Positions 45,671 through 54,271 of a DNA stretch of 64,000 bases are shown piece after piece; the first letter of the stretch is position 1; the number at the start of each line of letters is the position of its first letter. Under the pieces are notes generated by a model that saw only the letters and a program-made list of their open reading frames with translations, made no database searches and was not told the DNA's origin. The position numbers and the translations under genes are program-made. Source of the DNA: Sphingomonas_R sp036387535 (lineage in GTDB: Bacteria; Pseudomonadota; Alphaproteobacteria; Sphingomonadales; Sphingomonadaceae). The stretch lies in NCBI RefSeq assembly GCF_036387535.1, contig NZ_DASVTO010000154.1:1-64000 (forward strand). Direction: 5' to 3'.

Positions 45671-48060
45671 TCTGCGGGGGCTGCGCTGCCATCCCCGCCT
45701 GCGATCGGTGTGTCGCGGCGCAATCGCACCTCCTGCGGCGGGGTTTCCAGGTGGATGCCGGCCGCGGAGAAGCGGGCGATCATCTCGAACAGGACCGCGC
45801 TGCGCGTCGGATAGGCGGCCCGCGGGCCCGCGACATAGGCGAAGCTCTGCATCTTGACCTGCCCGCCGGCCAGATCGTCGATGAACACCACCGGTTCCGG
45901 ATCCTTCAACACACCGGGGTGATCGGCATAGATTTCCAGCAGGATCGTTCGGGCTGCCGCGACGTCGCTGCCGATCGGCACCGCGAACACGATCTGCATC
46001 CGCCCGATCGGATCGGCCAGCGTCATGTTGCGGATCGTCTTGGTGATCAGTTCGGAATTGGGGACGATCAGCGTCGACCGGTCCGCGATCTGGATTTCGG
46101 TCGCGCGCACGCTGATCCGCCGGACGTCGCCCTCCTGATCGCCGATGCGGACCAGATCGCCGATCTTGACCGGTCGTTCCGCCAACAGGATCAGGCCGGA
46201 TACGAAGTTCTGCGTGATCGCCTGCAGACCGAAACCGATGCCGACCGACAGCGCGGACAGCACCAGCGCGATCCGCTCCATCCCGATGCCCAGCGACGCC
46301 AGCGACCACACCACCGCCAGGATGATCCCGGCATAGCGCACCATCGTCGCCACCGAATTGCGCGCGCCGGCGTCCAGCGCGGTCGCCGGCAGGTAGCGTG
46401 TTTCCAGCCAGCGCCCGACCGCACGCATTGCCGCCAATGCGGCCAGCAATACCGCCAGCGCGCGCAGGATCGCGCCGGGCGCGATCGTCACCTGACCCAC
46501 CGTGATCCCGTTCGCGGCATCGGTCAGGCGGTCGACCATCGATGTCAGGTCCGACTGGAACCCGACCAGCACGGACGCCAGCGCCAGCATCACCAGAACC
46601 AGCCGCAGCAATGCCGACAGCAGCACGCCCATCTGGTCGATCGTAGCGCCGCGCAGGCCGATCCCGGATCGCGCCGCCCGCCCGAACCGGCTGTCGGACG
46701 AGAAGATCGTGGTCACGATATCGTCGGTGCCGGCCAGCAACAGCGTCACCGCGCCCGCCACCACCGCGATCCACACCGTTTCCCGCATCAGGAACAGCGC
46801 GAACGGGACATAGCCGAACAGGGCCCCCACCACCGCGACCGCCACCGCGGTCCAGGCGGTTAGCAGCACCAGCGTGATCGCGGCGCGGTGCGGCGACTCG
46901 GTTTCGGCCCCCGCGCCGCCCGCCTGCTCGGCATCCCGCGCCGCCCGCAACCGCGCGATCGTGACCAGCACCGCGATGATCAGCAGCGCATAGGCAAGCG
47001 CGACGGCCCCCTCACCCGCCACCCGGGCCGACGTCGACACGGCCAGAACACGATTGGCCGCCAGCAGCATCGTCGCCACCAGCGTGATCAGCCCGACTGC
47101 CCAGCTATGCGGACGCAGCGCGGTCGCGGCATCGTCGCTGATCGGCAACAGCCGCCAGCTCGGCTGCCGCCGCAGCAACAGACTGCCGCCCAGCGAGATC
47201 ATGAAGGCGGCGATCGTGCTGCCGAACAGGAAATATCCCGCCAACGTGTCCGCACGCGGGCTGAGCGCGCCGGCCCAGCGCAGCCCCTGCACCACCGCAG
47301 TCGCCGCCAGCGCGTTGCTGAGCGTTCCGACCAGCAGGAACCACAGGGCCAGGCCGGTGCGCCGCGCCCGGCTGCCGGGTGCGCTGTTGATCGCATAGCG
47401 CCGGCCTGCCCGTCGCAGCCAGATCCGGATCGGGAAGGCGAGCAGCACCGCCAGCCCGACACCGACCAGCATCATCCAGGCATTGCCGCCGCGCGCCGCG
47501 CGCCAGAATGTCCGCCCCACCTCATCCGCGAACCGCCCGACCCGCCGGCCGTCGCGCGGCAGATCGCGCCAGATGTCGGCCCACAGGGCGGGGCTGAGCG
47601 GTGACGCTACCCGCGCCGACACGCGTTCGCCAAATTGTTCGGCACGCGCATCCACGATCTCGTCGGACAGCTGCGTCGCTTCGACCGACAACAGCCGGCC
47701 ACGTTTGATCGCGCCGTCGATTGCGCCGCGCGCCGTGGCCAGGACCCGCCGTTGCGCCGCGATATCGGGTGCCTCCGCCGCCGCCGGTTTCGGCCCCAGT
47801 TCCGCGATACGTGCATCCACCAGCGCCAGTTCGGGCGTCAGCTGCGCGACCGCATCGTCGGCCAGCCCCTTCACGATCACCGCACGGTCGCGCAGGCTGG
47901 CCTGGACCTCGTTGGTCGCGGAAGCGTCGAACGCCTGATCGATCCGCCGCAATTCGGCCGCCGCGGTGGTCAGCGTCGCTTCGGCGGCGTCGGTGCGGCT
48001 TGTCACCTGTGCGGCGACGGGGGTGGACAGGGTCAGCAGAAGAAGGAGAAGCCAGCGCAT
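45661..48060 (-). CDS. DUF3772-containing large MscS-family mechanosensitive channel
   Basis: This 799-residue inner-membrane protein has a signal peptide (MRWLLLLLLTLSTPVAAQ), a periplasmic helical N-terminal region with DUF3772 character (about residues 30-200), around ten membrane helices, and a C-terminal MscS core: GLQAITQNFVSGLILLAERP, KIGDLVRIGDQEGDVRRISV, TLIVPNSELITKTIRN. It should open under osmotic downshock. ATG at 48060 begins the signal peptide. It is followed (convergent overlap of 10 bp) by the 70-residue gene. Confidence 0.92.
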   Translation of the reverse strand: MRWLLLLLLTLSTPVAAQVTSRTDAAEATLTTAAAELRRIDQAFDASATNEVQASLRDRAVIVKGLADDAVAQLTPELALVDARIAELGPKPAAAEAPDIAAQRRVLATARGAIDGAIKRGRLLSVEATQLSDEIVDARAEQFGERVSARVASPLSPALWADIWRDLPRDGRRVGRFADEVGRTFWRAARGGNAWMMLVGVGLAVLLAFPIRIWLRRAGRRYAINSAPGSRARRTGLALWFLLVGTLSNALAATAVVQGLRWAGALSPRADTLAGYFLFGSTIAAFMISLGGSLLLRRQPSWRLLPISDDAATALRPHSWAVGLITLVATMLLAANRVLAVSTSARVAGEGAVALAYALLIIAVLVTIARLRAARDAEQAGGAGAETESPHRAAITLVLLTAWTAVAVAVVGALFGYVPFALFLMRETVWIAVVAGAVTLLLAGTDDIVTTIFSSDSRFGRAARSGIGLRGATIDQMGVLLSALLRLVLVMLALASVLVGFQSDLTSMVDRLTDAANGITVGQVTIAPGAILRALAVLLAALAAMRAVGRWLETRYLPATALDAGARNSVATMVRYAGIILAVVWSLASLGIGMERIALVLSALSVGIGFGLQAITQNFVSGLILLAERPVKIGDLVRIGDQEGDVRRISVRATEIQIADRSTLIVPNSELITKTIRNMTLADPIGRMQIVFAVPIGSDVAAARTILLEIYADHPGVLKDPEPVVFIDDLAGGQVKMQSFAYVAGPRAAYPTRSAVLFEMIARFSAAGIHLETPPQEVRLRRDTPIAGGDGSAAPADQA

Positions 48061-48113
48061 GACCGTGCGCTCTAGCCGTTCGGGCCGCGCGGTTGAAGTG
48101 TGGGCAGGCGCGT

Positions 48114-49502
48114 TTAGCGCGCGCCGTCGTTCCACAGCAGCACCCTGACCGTCTGCAACAGGATCAACAGGTCCAGGAACGGGGTGTAATTCTTCGCATA
48201 ATAAAGATCATATTCCAGCTTGTGACGCGCATCGTCCAGGCTGGCGCCATAGGGATAATTGATCTGCGCCCAGCCGGTAATACCCGGCTTCATCATGTGG
48301 CGCTCCGCATAGAAGGGCAGTTTCGACTCCAGGTCGGTCACGAACTGCTGGCGTTCCGGGCGCGGCCCGACGAAGCTCATGTCGCCGGTCAGCACGGTCC
48401 ACACCTGCGGCAGTTCGTCGACGCGCGCCTTGCGGATGATGCGGCCGACGCGCGTGATCCGCGGATCGTCCTTCTCCGCCCAGATCGCCTGCCCGGCCAC
48501 CTCGGCATCGACCCGCATCGATCGCAGTTTCAGGATCGAGAATTCGACGCCGTACAGACCGACTCGCTTCTGCCGATAGAAGGCCGGCCCGCGGCTTTCC
48601 AGCTTGATGGCGATCGCGAACAGCAGGATCAGGGGTGCGGCGAGGATCAGCAGCGCCAGGCTGACGATCAGGTCGAAGATCCGCTTCGCGAATTTCGACA
48701 GCATCTGCCCGGATGAAAATCCGTCCGAGAAGATCAGCCACGACGGATTGACGCTGTCCAGGTCGACCCGCCCCGTCTCGCGCTCGAAAAAGCTCGACAG
48801 TTCGTTGACATGCACGCCCGTCGTCTTGATCCGCAACAGATCGGCCAGCGGCAGCGCGTTGCGACGCTCGTCCAGCGCCAGCACGACTTCGCTGGCATTC
48901 AGGTTGACGACATGCTCCGCCAGGCTTTCGATCGCATCGCGGTGGATCGACGAGGTGATCCGCGGCGGATCCTGGGTCATGCCGATATAGCCGACGACCA
49001 GGAAACTGGCGCCCGGCAGCTTCGACAGTTCGCGAATCCGCTCTGCCCGCCGGCCTGCGCCCAGCACCATGATCCGCCGCTTGAACGCATGCCCGCCGAT
49101 CATGCCGCCGAACAGCGCGCGAAACAGCATCAGCGCCAGAAACGCGACACCGGTCGCATAGACGGAATTGGACCGCCACAGCACCAGACCGGGCGTCAGA
49201 AAGAACAGCAATGCCAGGAAGATCAGCCCCAGCACCATGGCGACCAGCAGCCGCGCCGCCGCAAACCGCATCGATTGCAGCGCGTCGGTGCCATAGGCGC
49301 CGACCGCCAGCATCGCCAGTTGCAGCGCGCCCGCCAGGCTGAGCAATTGCGCCATCCGGTTTTGGATCGGTTCTACCCGCGACCCCAGCTGCCAGATCCG
49401 CAACACCCAGCCGGCTTCGGCACAGGCAACCAGCAACCCGAATTCCAGAACCGCCAGCAACAGCACCGCATAAGGCACATAATGTTTGAACAGCCTGATC
49501 AC
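48114..49502 (-). CDS. Polyprenyl-phosphate sugar-1-phosphate transferase, TIGR03013 / EpsB type
   Basis: This 462-residue initiating enzyme of exopolysaccharide synthesis puts the first sugar phosphate on undecaprenyl phosphate. It has four N-terminal membrane helices (start MIRLFKHYVPYAVLLLAVLE, a mark of the TIGR03013 group seen with XrtA/PEP-CTERM clusters), a CoA-binding-like central domain, and the C-terminal bacterial sugar transferase domain: KRIFDLIVSLALLILAAP, FYRQKRVGLYG, KARVDELPQVWTVLTGDMSF, VGPRPERQQF. No XrtA or other EPS genes flank it, except the divergent manC. Confidence 0.92.
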   Translation of the reverse strand: MIRLFKHYVPYAVLLLAVLEFGLLVACAEAGWVLRIWQLGSRVEPIQNRMAQLLSLAGALQLAMLAVGAYGTDALQSMRFAAARLLVAMVLGLIFLALLFFLTPGLVLWRSNSVYATGVAFLALMLFRALFGGMIGGHAFKRRIMVLGAGRRAERIRELSKLPGASFLVVGYIGMTQDPPRITSSIHRDAIESLAEHVVNLNASEVVLALDERRNALPLADLLRIKTTGVHVNELSSFFERETGRVDLDSVNPSWLIFSDGFSSGQMLSKFAKRIFDLIVSLALLILAAPLILLFAIAIKLESRGPAFYRQKRVGLYGVEFSILKLRSMRVDAEVAGQAIWAEKDDPRITRVGRIIRKARVDELPQVWTVLTGDMSFVGPRPERQQFVTDLESKLPFYAERHMMKPGITGWAQINYPYGASLDDARHKLEYDLYYAKNYTPFLDLLILLQTVRVLLWNDGAR

Positions 49503-49644
49503 ATGCCTTGTCCGTTCCCGGCCGCTTCGGTATCCGATCGCTCCTGCACCAAGTTTCCGAACATTTCCTGAAGCTGGAACCTCGGCGGCTGGAACGCTGG
49601 CAAGCGCCTGGCCGGCAGGTGCGATCTATTGGGGGAAATACCGG

Positions 49645-50733
49645 ATGCCGTCTACGAAGATCGTGCCCGTCATCCTGTCCGGCGGCTCCGGAACCCGGCT
49701 GTGGCCGCTGTCGCGGACCGGCCGCCCGAAACAGCTCATCGCGCTCACCCATGACGATACCATGCTGCAACTCACCGCCCGGCGGACGCCGCACGGTGCA
49801 CGGTTCGACGCGCCGATCGTGGTGGCGGGCGCGGCCCACGCCGACATCATCGAGGAACAGCTGCGCGCGATCGGCGTCCTGCCGGCCGCGCTGATCCTGG
49901 AACCGATGGCGCGCAACACCGCCCCGGCCATCGCGCTCGCCGCCGCCGCCGCTGACCCGGCCGCCATCCTGCTGGTCATGCCGTCGGACCATGTCATCGC
50001 CGATCCCGACGCCTTCCGCGCCGCGATCGATCGCGCCTTGCCGATGGTGGCGGACGGCGCGCTGGCGACATTCGGGATCGAACCGGAAGGGCCGGAAACC
50101 GGCTATGGCTATATCCAGGCGGGCCCGCTGCTGGACGACGGCGTCCACGCCGTCGCGCGGTTCGTGGAGAAACCCGACCGGGCCACCGCGCAATCCTATC
50201 TGGATGCCGGTGGCCATTACTGGAACGGCGGCATCTTCCTGTTCCGAGCGGATGCCTACATGGCGGCGCTTGATGCGCATGCCCCCGCGATCGCCGATGC
50301 CGCCCGCGCGGCGCTGACCGGATCGGCGCGGGAAGCGGGCCGGATCTTCCCCGATCCCGTCGCCTTCGCGGGCTGCCCCTCCGACTCCATCGACTATGCC
50401 GTCATGGAAAAGGCCGATCGCGTGGTGGTGGTGCCGGTGGCCATGGGCTGGTCCGACGTCGGCAGCTGGGACGCGCTGCACCAGCTGGCCGCGCGGGACG
50501 GCGACGGCAATGCCATCCACGGCGATGTCGTCGCGATCGATACGCGCGGCTGCCTGATCCGGACGGACGGGCCGCTGGTCGCGATGGTTGGCGTATCCGA
50601 CCTGATCGTGGTCGCGACCGGCGACGCCATCCTCATCCTGCCGCGAGGCGAAAGCCAGGAGGTGAAGCGCGCGATCGCCGCCCTCAAGGAGCGCGGTCAT
50701 GTCACGCTGGATCGCCCGTTCGGTTCGGCATGA
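49645..50733 (+). CDS. manC: Mannose-1-phosphate guanylyltransferase
   Basis: This 362-residue nucleotidyltransferase makes GDP-mannose for polysaccharides. The pyrophosphorylase signature LSGGSGTRLWPLSR is at residues 11-24 or so, PMARNTAPAIALAA binds the guanine side, and FVEKPDRATAQSYL and YWNGGIFLF complete the sugar site. There is no C-terminal phosphomannose isomerase cupin, so it is single-function. GGGGGAAA lies upstream of the ATG at 49645. It diverges from the sugar transferase gene across 142 bp, suggesting shared use in surface-polysaccharide synthesis. Confidence 0.94.
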   Translation: MPSTKIVPVILSGGSGTRLWPLSRTGRPKQLIALTHDDTMLQLTARRTPHGARFDAPIVVAGAAHADIIEEQLRAIGVLPAALILEPMARNTAPAIALAAAAADPAAILLVMPSDHVIADPDAFRAAIDRALPMVADGALATFGIEPEGPETGYGYIQAGPLLDDGVHAVARFVEKPDRATAQSYLDAGGHYWNGGIFLFRADAYMAALDAHAPAIADAARAALTGSAREAGRIFPDPVAFAGCPSDSIDYAVMEKADRVVVVPVAMGWSDVGSWDALHQLAARDGDGNAIHGDVVAIDTRGCLIRTDGPLVAMVGVSDLIVVATGDAILILPRGESQEVKRAIAALKERGHVTLDRPFGSA

Positions 50734-50805
50734 CGCCGGGCCCCATCGGAACGACCGTCATGACTCGCCGTTGAGCATGGCGACGGAACGGCGGTGGAGA
50801 CGATG

Positions 50806-51753
50806 ATGACGAACACCAGACCACTCGGGCGCAGCGGCCTCTCGATTGCGCCGCTGGTGCTCGGCGGCAATGTGTTCGGCTGGACCGCGGACCCGGCGAC
50901 CAGCTTTGCGGTTCTCGATGCATTCGTGGACGGCGGCGGCACGATGATCGACACCGCCGATGTCTATTCGGCCTGGGTTCCCGGTCACCGGGGCGGCGAA
51001 TCGGAAACCGTGCTGGGGGACTGGCTGCGCCGATCCGGCCGGCGCGACGCCGTCCTGATCGCGACGAAGGTCGGCATGCTGTCCGGTCCCGGCGGAACCG
51101 GCCTGCACCCCGCCCGGATCGCCGCCGCCATCGATGCCTCGCTCCAGCGGCTCGGTACCGACCAGATCGACCTGTATTTCGCGCATCGCGATGATCCGGA
51201 TGTGCCCATCGCCGACTATCTCGGCGCGTTCGATGCGCTGATCCGCGCGGGCAAGGTGCGTGCGATCGGCGCGTCCAACTTCACCGCTGCCCGGCTGGAA
51301 GAAGCCGCACGCGTCGCCGCGGCGCAGGCGCTGACCCCGTTCACGGTCCTGCAACCGCATTACAATCTGCTCGAACGGAACGACTTTGAAACCGATCTCC
51401 TGCCGGTGGTCCTGGACCGCAACATCGGCGTCGTGCCCTATGCGGCCCTCGCCAACGGCTTCCTGACCGGCAAATATCGGCGGACGGAGGACCTGACCGG
51501 CGCCCGCGGCGGACGCGTCGGCCAATATCTCGATCCGCGGGGGCGGGCGATCCTGGCTGCGCTCGATGCGGTGGCCGAACGTCATGACGCCAATCCCGCG
51601 CGGATCGCACTGGCCTGGCTGATGGCGAAACCGGGCATCACCGCGCCGATCGCCAGCGCCAGCCGGCCGGATCAGGTGACGGACCTGATCGCGGCCATGA
51701 ACATCGTGCTGACGCCGGACGACATCGCCGCGCTGGACGCCGCCGGGGCCTGA
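50806..51753 (+). CDS. Aldo/keto reductase
   Basis: This 315-residue NADPH-dependent oxidoreductase has the family start RPLGRSGLSIAPLVLGGNVFG, the catalytic tetrad in MIDTADVYSAW (Asp, Tyr), IATKVG (Lys) and YFAHRDD (His), and ends in the cofactor segment IASASRPDQVTDL. It is related to YajO/tyramine-type AKRs; substrate unknown. Of the two tandem ATGs, 50806 has GGAG at 6 bases and is favoured over 50803. It is 72 bp after manC and convergent with the ScfR-like regulator (9-bp gap). Confidence 0.92.
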   Translation: MTNTRPLGRSGLSIAPLVLGGNVFGWTADPATSFAVLDAFVDGGGTMIDTADVYSAWVPGHRGGESETVLGDWLRRSGRRDAVLIATKVGMLSGPGGTGLHPARIAAAIDASLQRLGTDQIDLYFAHRDDPDVPIADYLGAFDALIRAGKVRAIGASNFTAARLEEAARVAAAQALTPFTVLQPHYNLLERNDFETDLLPVVLDRNIGVVPYAALANGFLTGKYRRTEDLTGARGGRVGQYLDPRGRAILAALDAVAERHDANPARIALAWLMAKPGITAPIASASRPDQVTDLIAAMNIVLTPDDIAALDAAGA

Positions 51754-51762
51754 TCCTCCGAC

Positions 51763-53142
51763 TCAGTCGCCGGCGAACAGGAACGGCGTCAGTCCGCGTT
51801 CGCGTTCGTTGAACAACAGCGTCATTCCGGCCGGCGGTTCCGATCGCTGCGGGCAATCCGGCCGCGTGCAGCGGCGGCACCCCAGCCCGATCGGCGTTGC
51901 CGCCATCGTCAGATCCCGGCCGCGCGCCTGCACCAAGGCAGGCGCCAGTTCCGCGGCCACGCCCAGCCCCACCACGAATTCGGCGCGCACGCCGCCGGGT
52001 GAGCGCGTCTGCGGCCGCACCGCCCGTGCCAGCGTGAACCAGCGGCTGCCATCCTCCGGCATCACCAGCGCGGTCACGGTTTCGCCGGCGCGGTCGAACG
52101 CCTGCGCCAGCGGCCATAGCGGGCAATAGGGGCCAGCCTCCACCAGCGGGGCCGCCGATGCGCCCGCATAGCGCTTGCTCGCCTGTCCGGCGCGATCGAT
52201 CCGCAGCATGAAGAAGGGCAGACCCCGGGCACCGACGCGGCTGAGCGTCGTCAGGCGGTGCGCCACCATCTCGTACCCCGCACCGAACCGCCGCTGCATC
52301 AGTTCGATGTCATAACCGGTCGCCTCGCACGCGCGCAGGAACCGGCCATAGGGCATCATCACCGCCGCCGCGAAATAGGATGTCAGATGCCGGCGGAACA
52401 GCCGCTCCCCGGCGCGGTCGGCAAAGCCGGCACCCGTCACCAGCGCGTCGATCTCCGCCTTCGCCTCCAACTGGCCCAGCTGGAACGCCGCCTGGAACGT
52501 CCGCGACGCCGGGTCCAGCACCTCGCTCAGCTGCAACTGCCGCGCATGCAGGTCCAGCCGGCGCAATCGGTCCGGCATCACGTCCACCGGCAGGATGCGG
52601 AGGCCGAGCTGGTGCCGTACGCGCAGCCGTTCCGCGATCGCGCCGTACAGGTCGCCCGCGCCCAGCCGCAATTCGTCCGCCAGCGTTTCCGCCGCGACAT
52701 CCAGATCGGCGAAATGGTTGCGCCAGCGTTCGATCTCGCGACGGACCGGCGCCACCGGATCATCGGCTGCGGTCTCGCCCCCGCCGCCCATGCGATCGAA
52801 CGCGCGTGCAAAGGCCTCCACCCCGGCGGGTGCGGCGGCCAGCCACTCGTCGATCTCGGTCCGGTCGATCTCCAGATCGGCGAACATCGGATCGCTCAGC
52901 CGGCGTCGCATCGCTTCGGCGCCGCCACCGGGCGCATCGGCCGCCAGCAGGCGCGGATCGATATCGAACGCATCCGCGAATTTCAGCATCAGCGCCGCCG
53001 TCAACGGCCGCTGGTTCCGCTCCAGCAGGTTCAGATAGCTTGCGCTGATCGCCAGCGCCTCCGCCATCGCGGCCTGCGTCAATCCGCGCCCGCGCCGCAA
53101 GCGCCGCACCCGCGCGCCCGCGAAAATCTTGCGTTCCGTCAT
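51763..53142 (-). CDS. ScfR/RamB-like XRE-family regulator of short-chain fatty-acid metabolism
   Basis: This 459-residue regulator has an N-terminal XRE helix-turn-helix (GLTQAAMAEALAISASYLNLLERNQRPL), a middle ImmA/IrrE-like region (GERLFRRHLTSYFAAAVMMPYGRFL, then MVAHRLTTLSRVGARGLPFFMLRIDRAG) lacking an HExxH zinc motif, and a C-terminal DUF2083 domain with paired Cys (GCRRCTRPDCPQR). Such proteins control acetate, propionate and glyoxylate genes and sense acyl-CoA in known cases (RamB, ScfR). GGGAGGGG precedes the ATG at 53142. Direct repeats upstream (53247-53265) may be its own site. Confidence 0.9.
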   Translation of the reverse strand: MTERKIFAGARVRRLRRGRGLTQAAMAEALAISASYLNLLERNQRPLTAALMLKFADAFDIDPRLLAADAPGGGAEAMRRRLSDPMFADLEIDRTEIDEWLAAAPAGVEAFARAFDRMGGGGETAADDPVAPVRREIERWRNHFADLDVAAETLADELRLGAGDLYGAIAERLRVRHQLGLRILPVDVMPDRLRRLDLHARQLQLSEVLDPASRTFQAAFQLGQLEAKAEIDALVTGAGFADRAGERLFRRHLTSYFAAAVMMPYGRFLRACEATGYDIELMQRRFGAGYEMVAHRLTTLSRVGARGLPFFMLRIDRAGQASKRYAGASAAPLVEAGPYCPLWPLAQAFDRAGETVTALVMPEDGSRWFTLARAVRPQTRSPGGVRAEFVVGLGVAAELAPALVQARGRDLTMAATPIGLGCRRCTRPDCPQRSEPPAGMTLLFNERERGLTPFLFAGD

Positions 53143-53579
53143 GCCGCCCCTCCCGCAACGATGTCGAAATGCAGACAAGCACACAATCGCACGACACCCA
53201 ACATGGATTATCCTACAGGGGACGATCGCTGCCCGGCCAACATTGTGGTATTGCTCAGGTATTGCCGTTTGCGGATCGCCGCAGCCCATCCGCGATCGCG
53301 CAGGCTTGCCGATGGCACCATCATCGATCGTGGCAGAATTGACACGAAAGACCAATTTGCTGCCACGCAGCATCTCGCTTTCTGCGCAAGCCTCCGTTAG
53401 CGGCTCTCCCACGACGCAGCCGTTTGCGGGTGCCCGTACAAAACTGTGCCCCTTCCGCAACAGTTCCGATGTATCCGCCGGATGCTGCAACCAGCGGGCG
53501 GTTTGTCGGTTTCGATGGGGGCTGCCGCCGACGGGAACTTTGGTGGCGTTGTAAAGTAGCTTGAACGGAAGGTTATCCG
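53143..53579. other. Divergent promoter region between the ScfR-like regulator and an outer-membrane protein
   Basis: About 437 bp, AT-richer than its neighbours, with no supported gene. It should hold promoters for both flanking genes. A GGTATTGC direct repeat is listed separately. The element CGTTTGCGG occurs twice (near 53266 and 53417) but on its own is too weak to call. Confidence 0.7.
53247..53265. promoter_or_regulatory. Direct repeat of GGTATTGC with 11-bp period
   Basis: GGTATTGC at 53247-53254 recurs at 53258-53265, one helical turn apart, about 105 bp upstream of the ScfR-like regulator gene. This geometry fits a regulator binding one face of DNA. Which protein binds is unknown. 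Confidence 0.45.
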
Positions 53580-54143
53580 ATGAACAAATTCCTCCTCGCC
53601 GCGCTCGTGGGCGCCGCCATCACCCCCGCCGCTGCCTTTGCGCAGGACGCTGCCCCGGACGGCACCGCGGCCTTCGCGCTTGAGCCCTATTTCGGTGTTC
53701 AGGGCGGCTATCATGATTTCGACAGCGACAATCAGGGTCCGCTGACCTCCAACTGCAACGCCGGTTCGGGTTGCCCCGACGGCGGCCTGGTCGAAGGCTT
53801 CGTCGGCGCCAATGTCGCGGTCGGCCCGGGCTTCGTCGGCGTCGAGGGCAATGTCGCGAAGGGCTTCAGCGGCCTGGATTGGGAATATGGCGTCTATGGC
53901 CGCGTCGGTGCGCGCGCTGGTGAGAGCGGCCTGATCTACGGCAAGGTCGGCTACCAGTGGGTCGACACCAAGGACAAGGGCAAGGACGACAACTGGGCCT
54001 ATGGCCTCGGCGTCGAAGTCGGCCCGAAGGACATCGGTCTCGGCGGCCTGACCGGCAATTCGGGCGTCCGCCTGCGCCTGGAAGCGACGACCTACGACAT
54101 GCACAGCATCCGTCCGATGGCCGGCGTCGTGTTCCACCTCTGA
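53580..54143 (+). CDS. Outer-membrane beta-barrel surface protein (OmpA/opacity-like, 187 aa)
   Basis: A signal peptide (MNKFLLAALVGAAITPAAAFAQ) is followed by an eight-strand-type barrel pattern: EPYFGVQGGYHDFD, LVEGFVGANVAVGPGFVGVEGN, EYGVYGRVGARAGESGLIYGKVGYQW, VRLRLEATTYDMHSIRPMAG, with a C-terminal VVFHL. A loop holds two Cys (SNCNAGSGCPDG) that can pair. It resembles opacity-like porin-family proteins of alphaproteobacteria. GGAAGG lies 7 bases before the ATG at 53580. A strong terminator follows. It diverges from the ScfR-like gene, which may control it. Confidence 0.88.
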   Translation: MNKFLLAALVGAAITPAAAFAQDAAPDGTAAFALEPYFGVQGGYHDFDSDNQGPLTSNCNAGSGCPDGGLVEGFVGANVAVGPGFVGVEGNVAKGFSGLDWEYGVYGRVGARAGESGLIYGKVGYQWVDTKDKGKDDNWAYGLGVEVGPKDIGLGGLTGNSGVRLRLEATTYDMHSIRPMAGVVFHL

Positions 54144-54178
54144 TCCCGAACCGGCCTTCGGGCCAGTCGTGACGCAGC

Positions 54179-54208
54179 GGGCGCGGTCCTCACGGACCGC
54201 GCCCGTTT
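54179..54208 (+). terminator. Rho-independent terminator of the outer-membrane protein gene
   Basis: A perfect 11-bp stem (GGGCGCGGTCC and complement) with a TCAC loop is followed by GTTTTC, 35 bp after the stop at 54143. Confidence 0.92.
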
Positions 54209-54271
54209 TCGTGTGCGCCCGTTTTCGTGTCCAGGCGGACGGAGCCGGACAACCGCCCCCTCCCTCCGCAC

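Noticed and set aside
48208..50700. 830-codon minus-strand frame spanning manC and the sugar transferase
   Set aside because: Crosses two real genes in the wrong frame.
53266..53426. Two copies of CGTTTGCGG as a regulator site
   Set aside because: 150 bp apart, no symmetry, and easily expected by chance.
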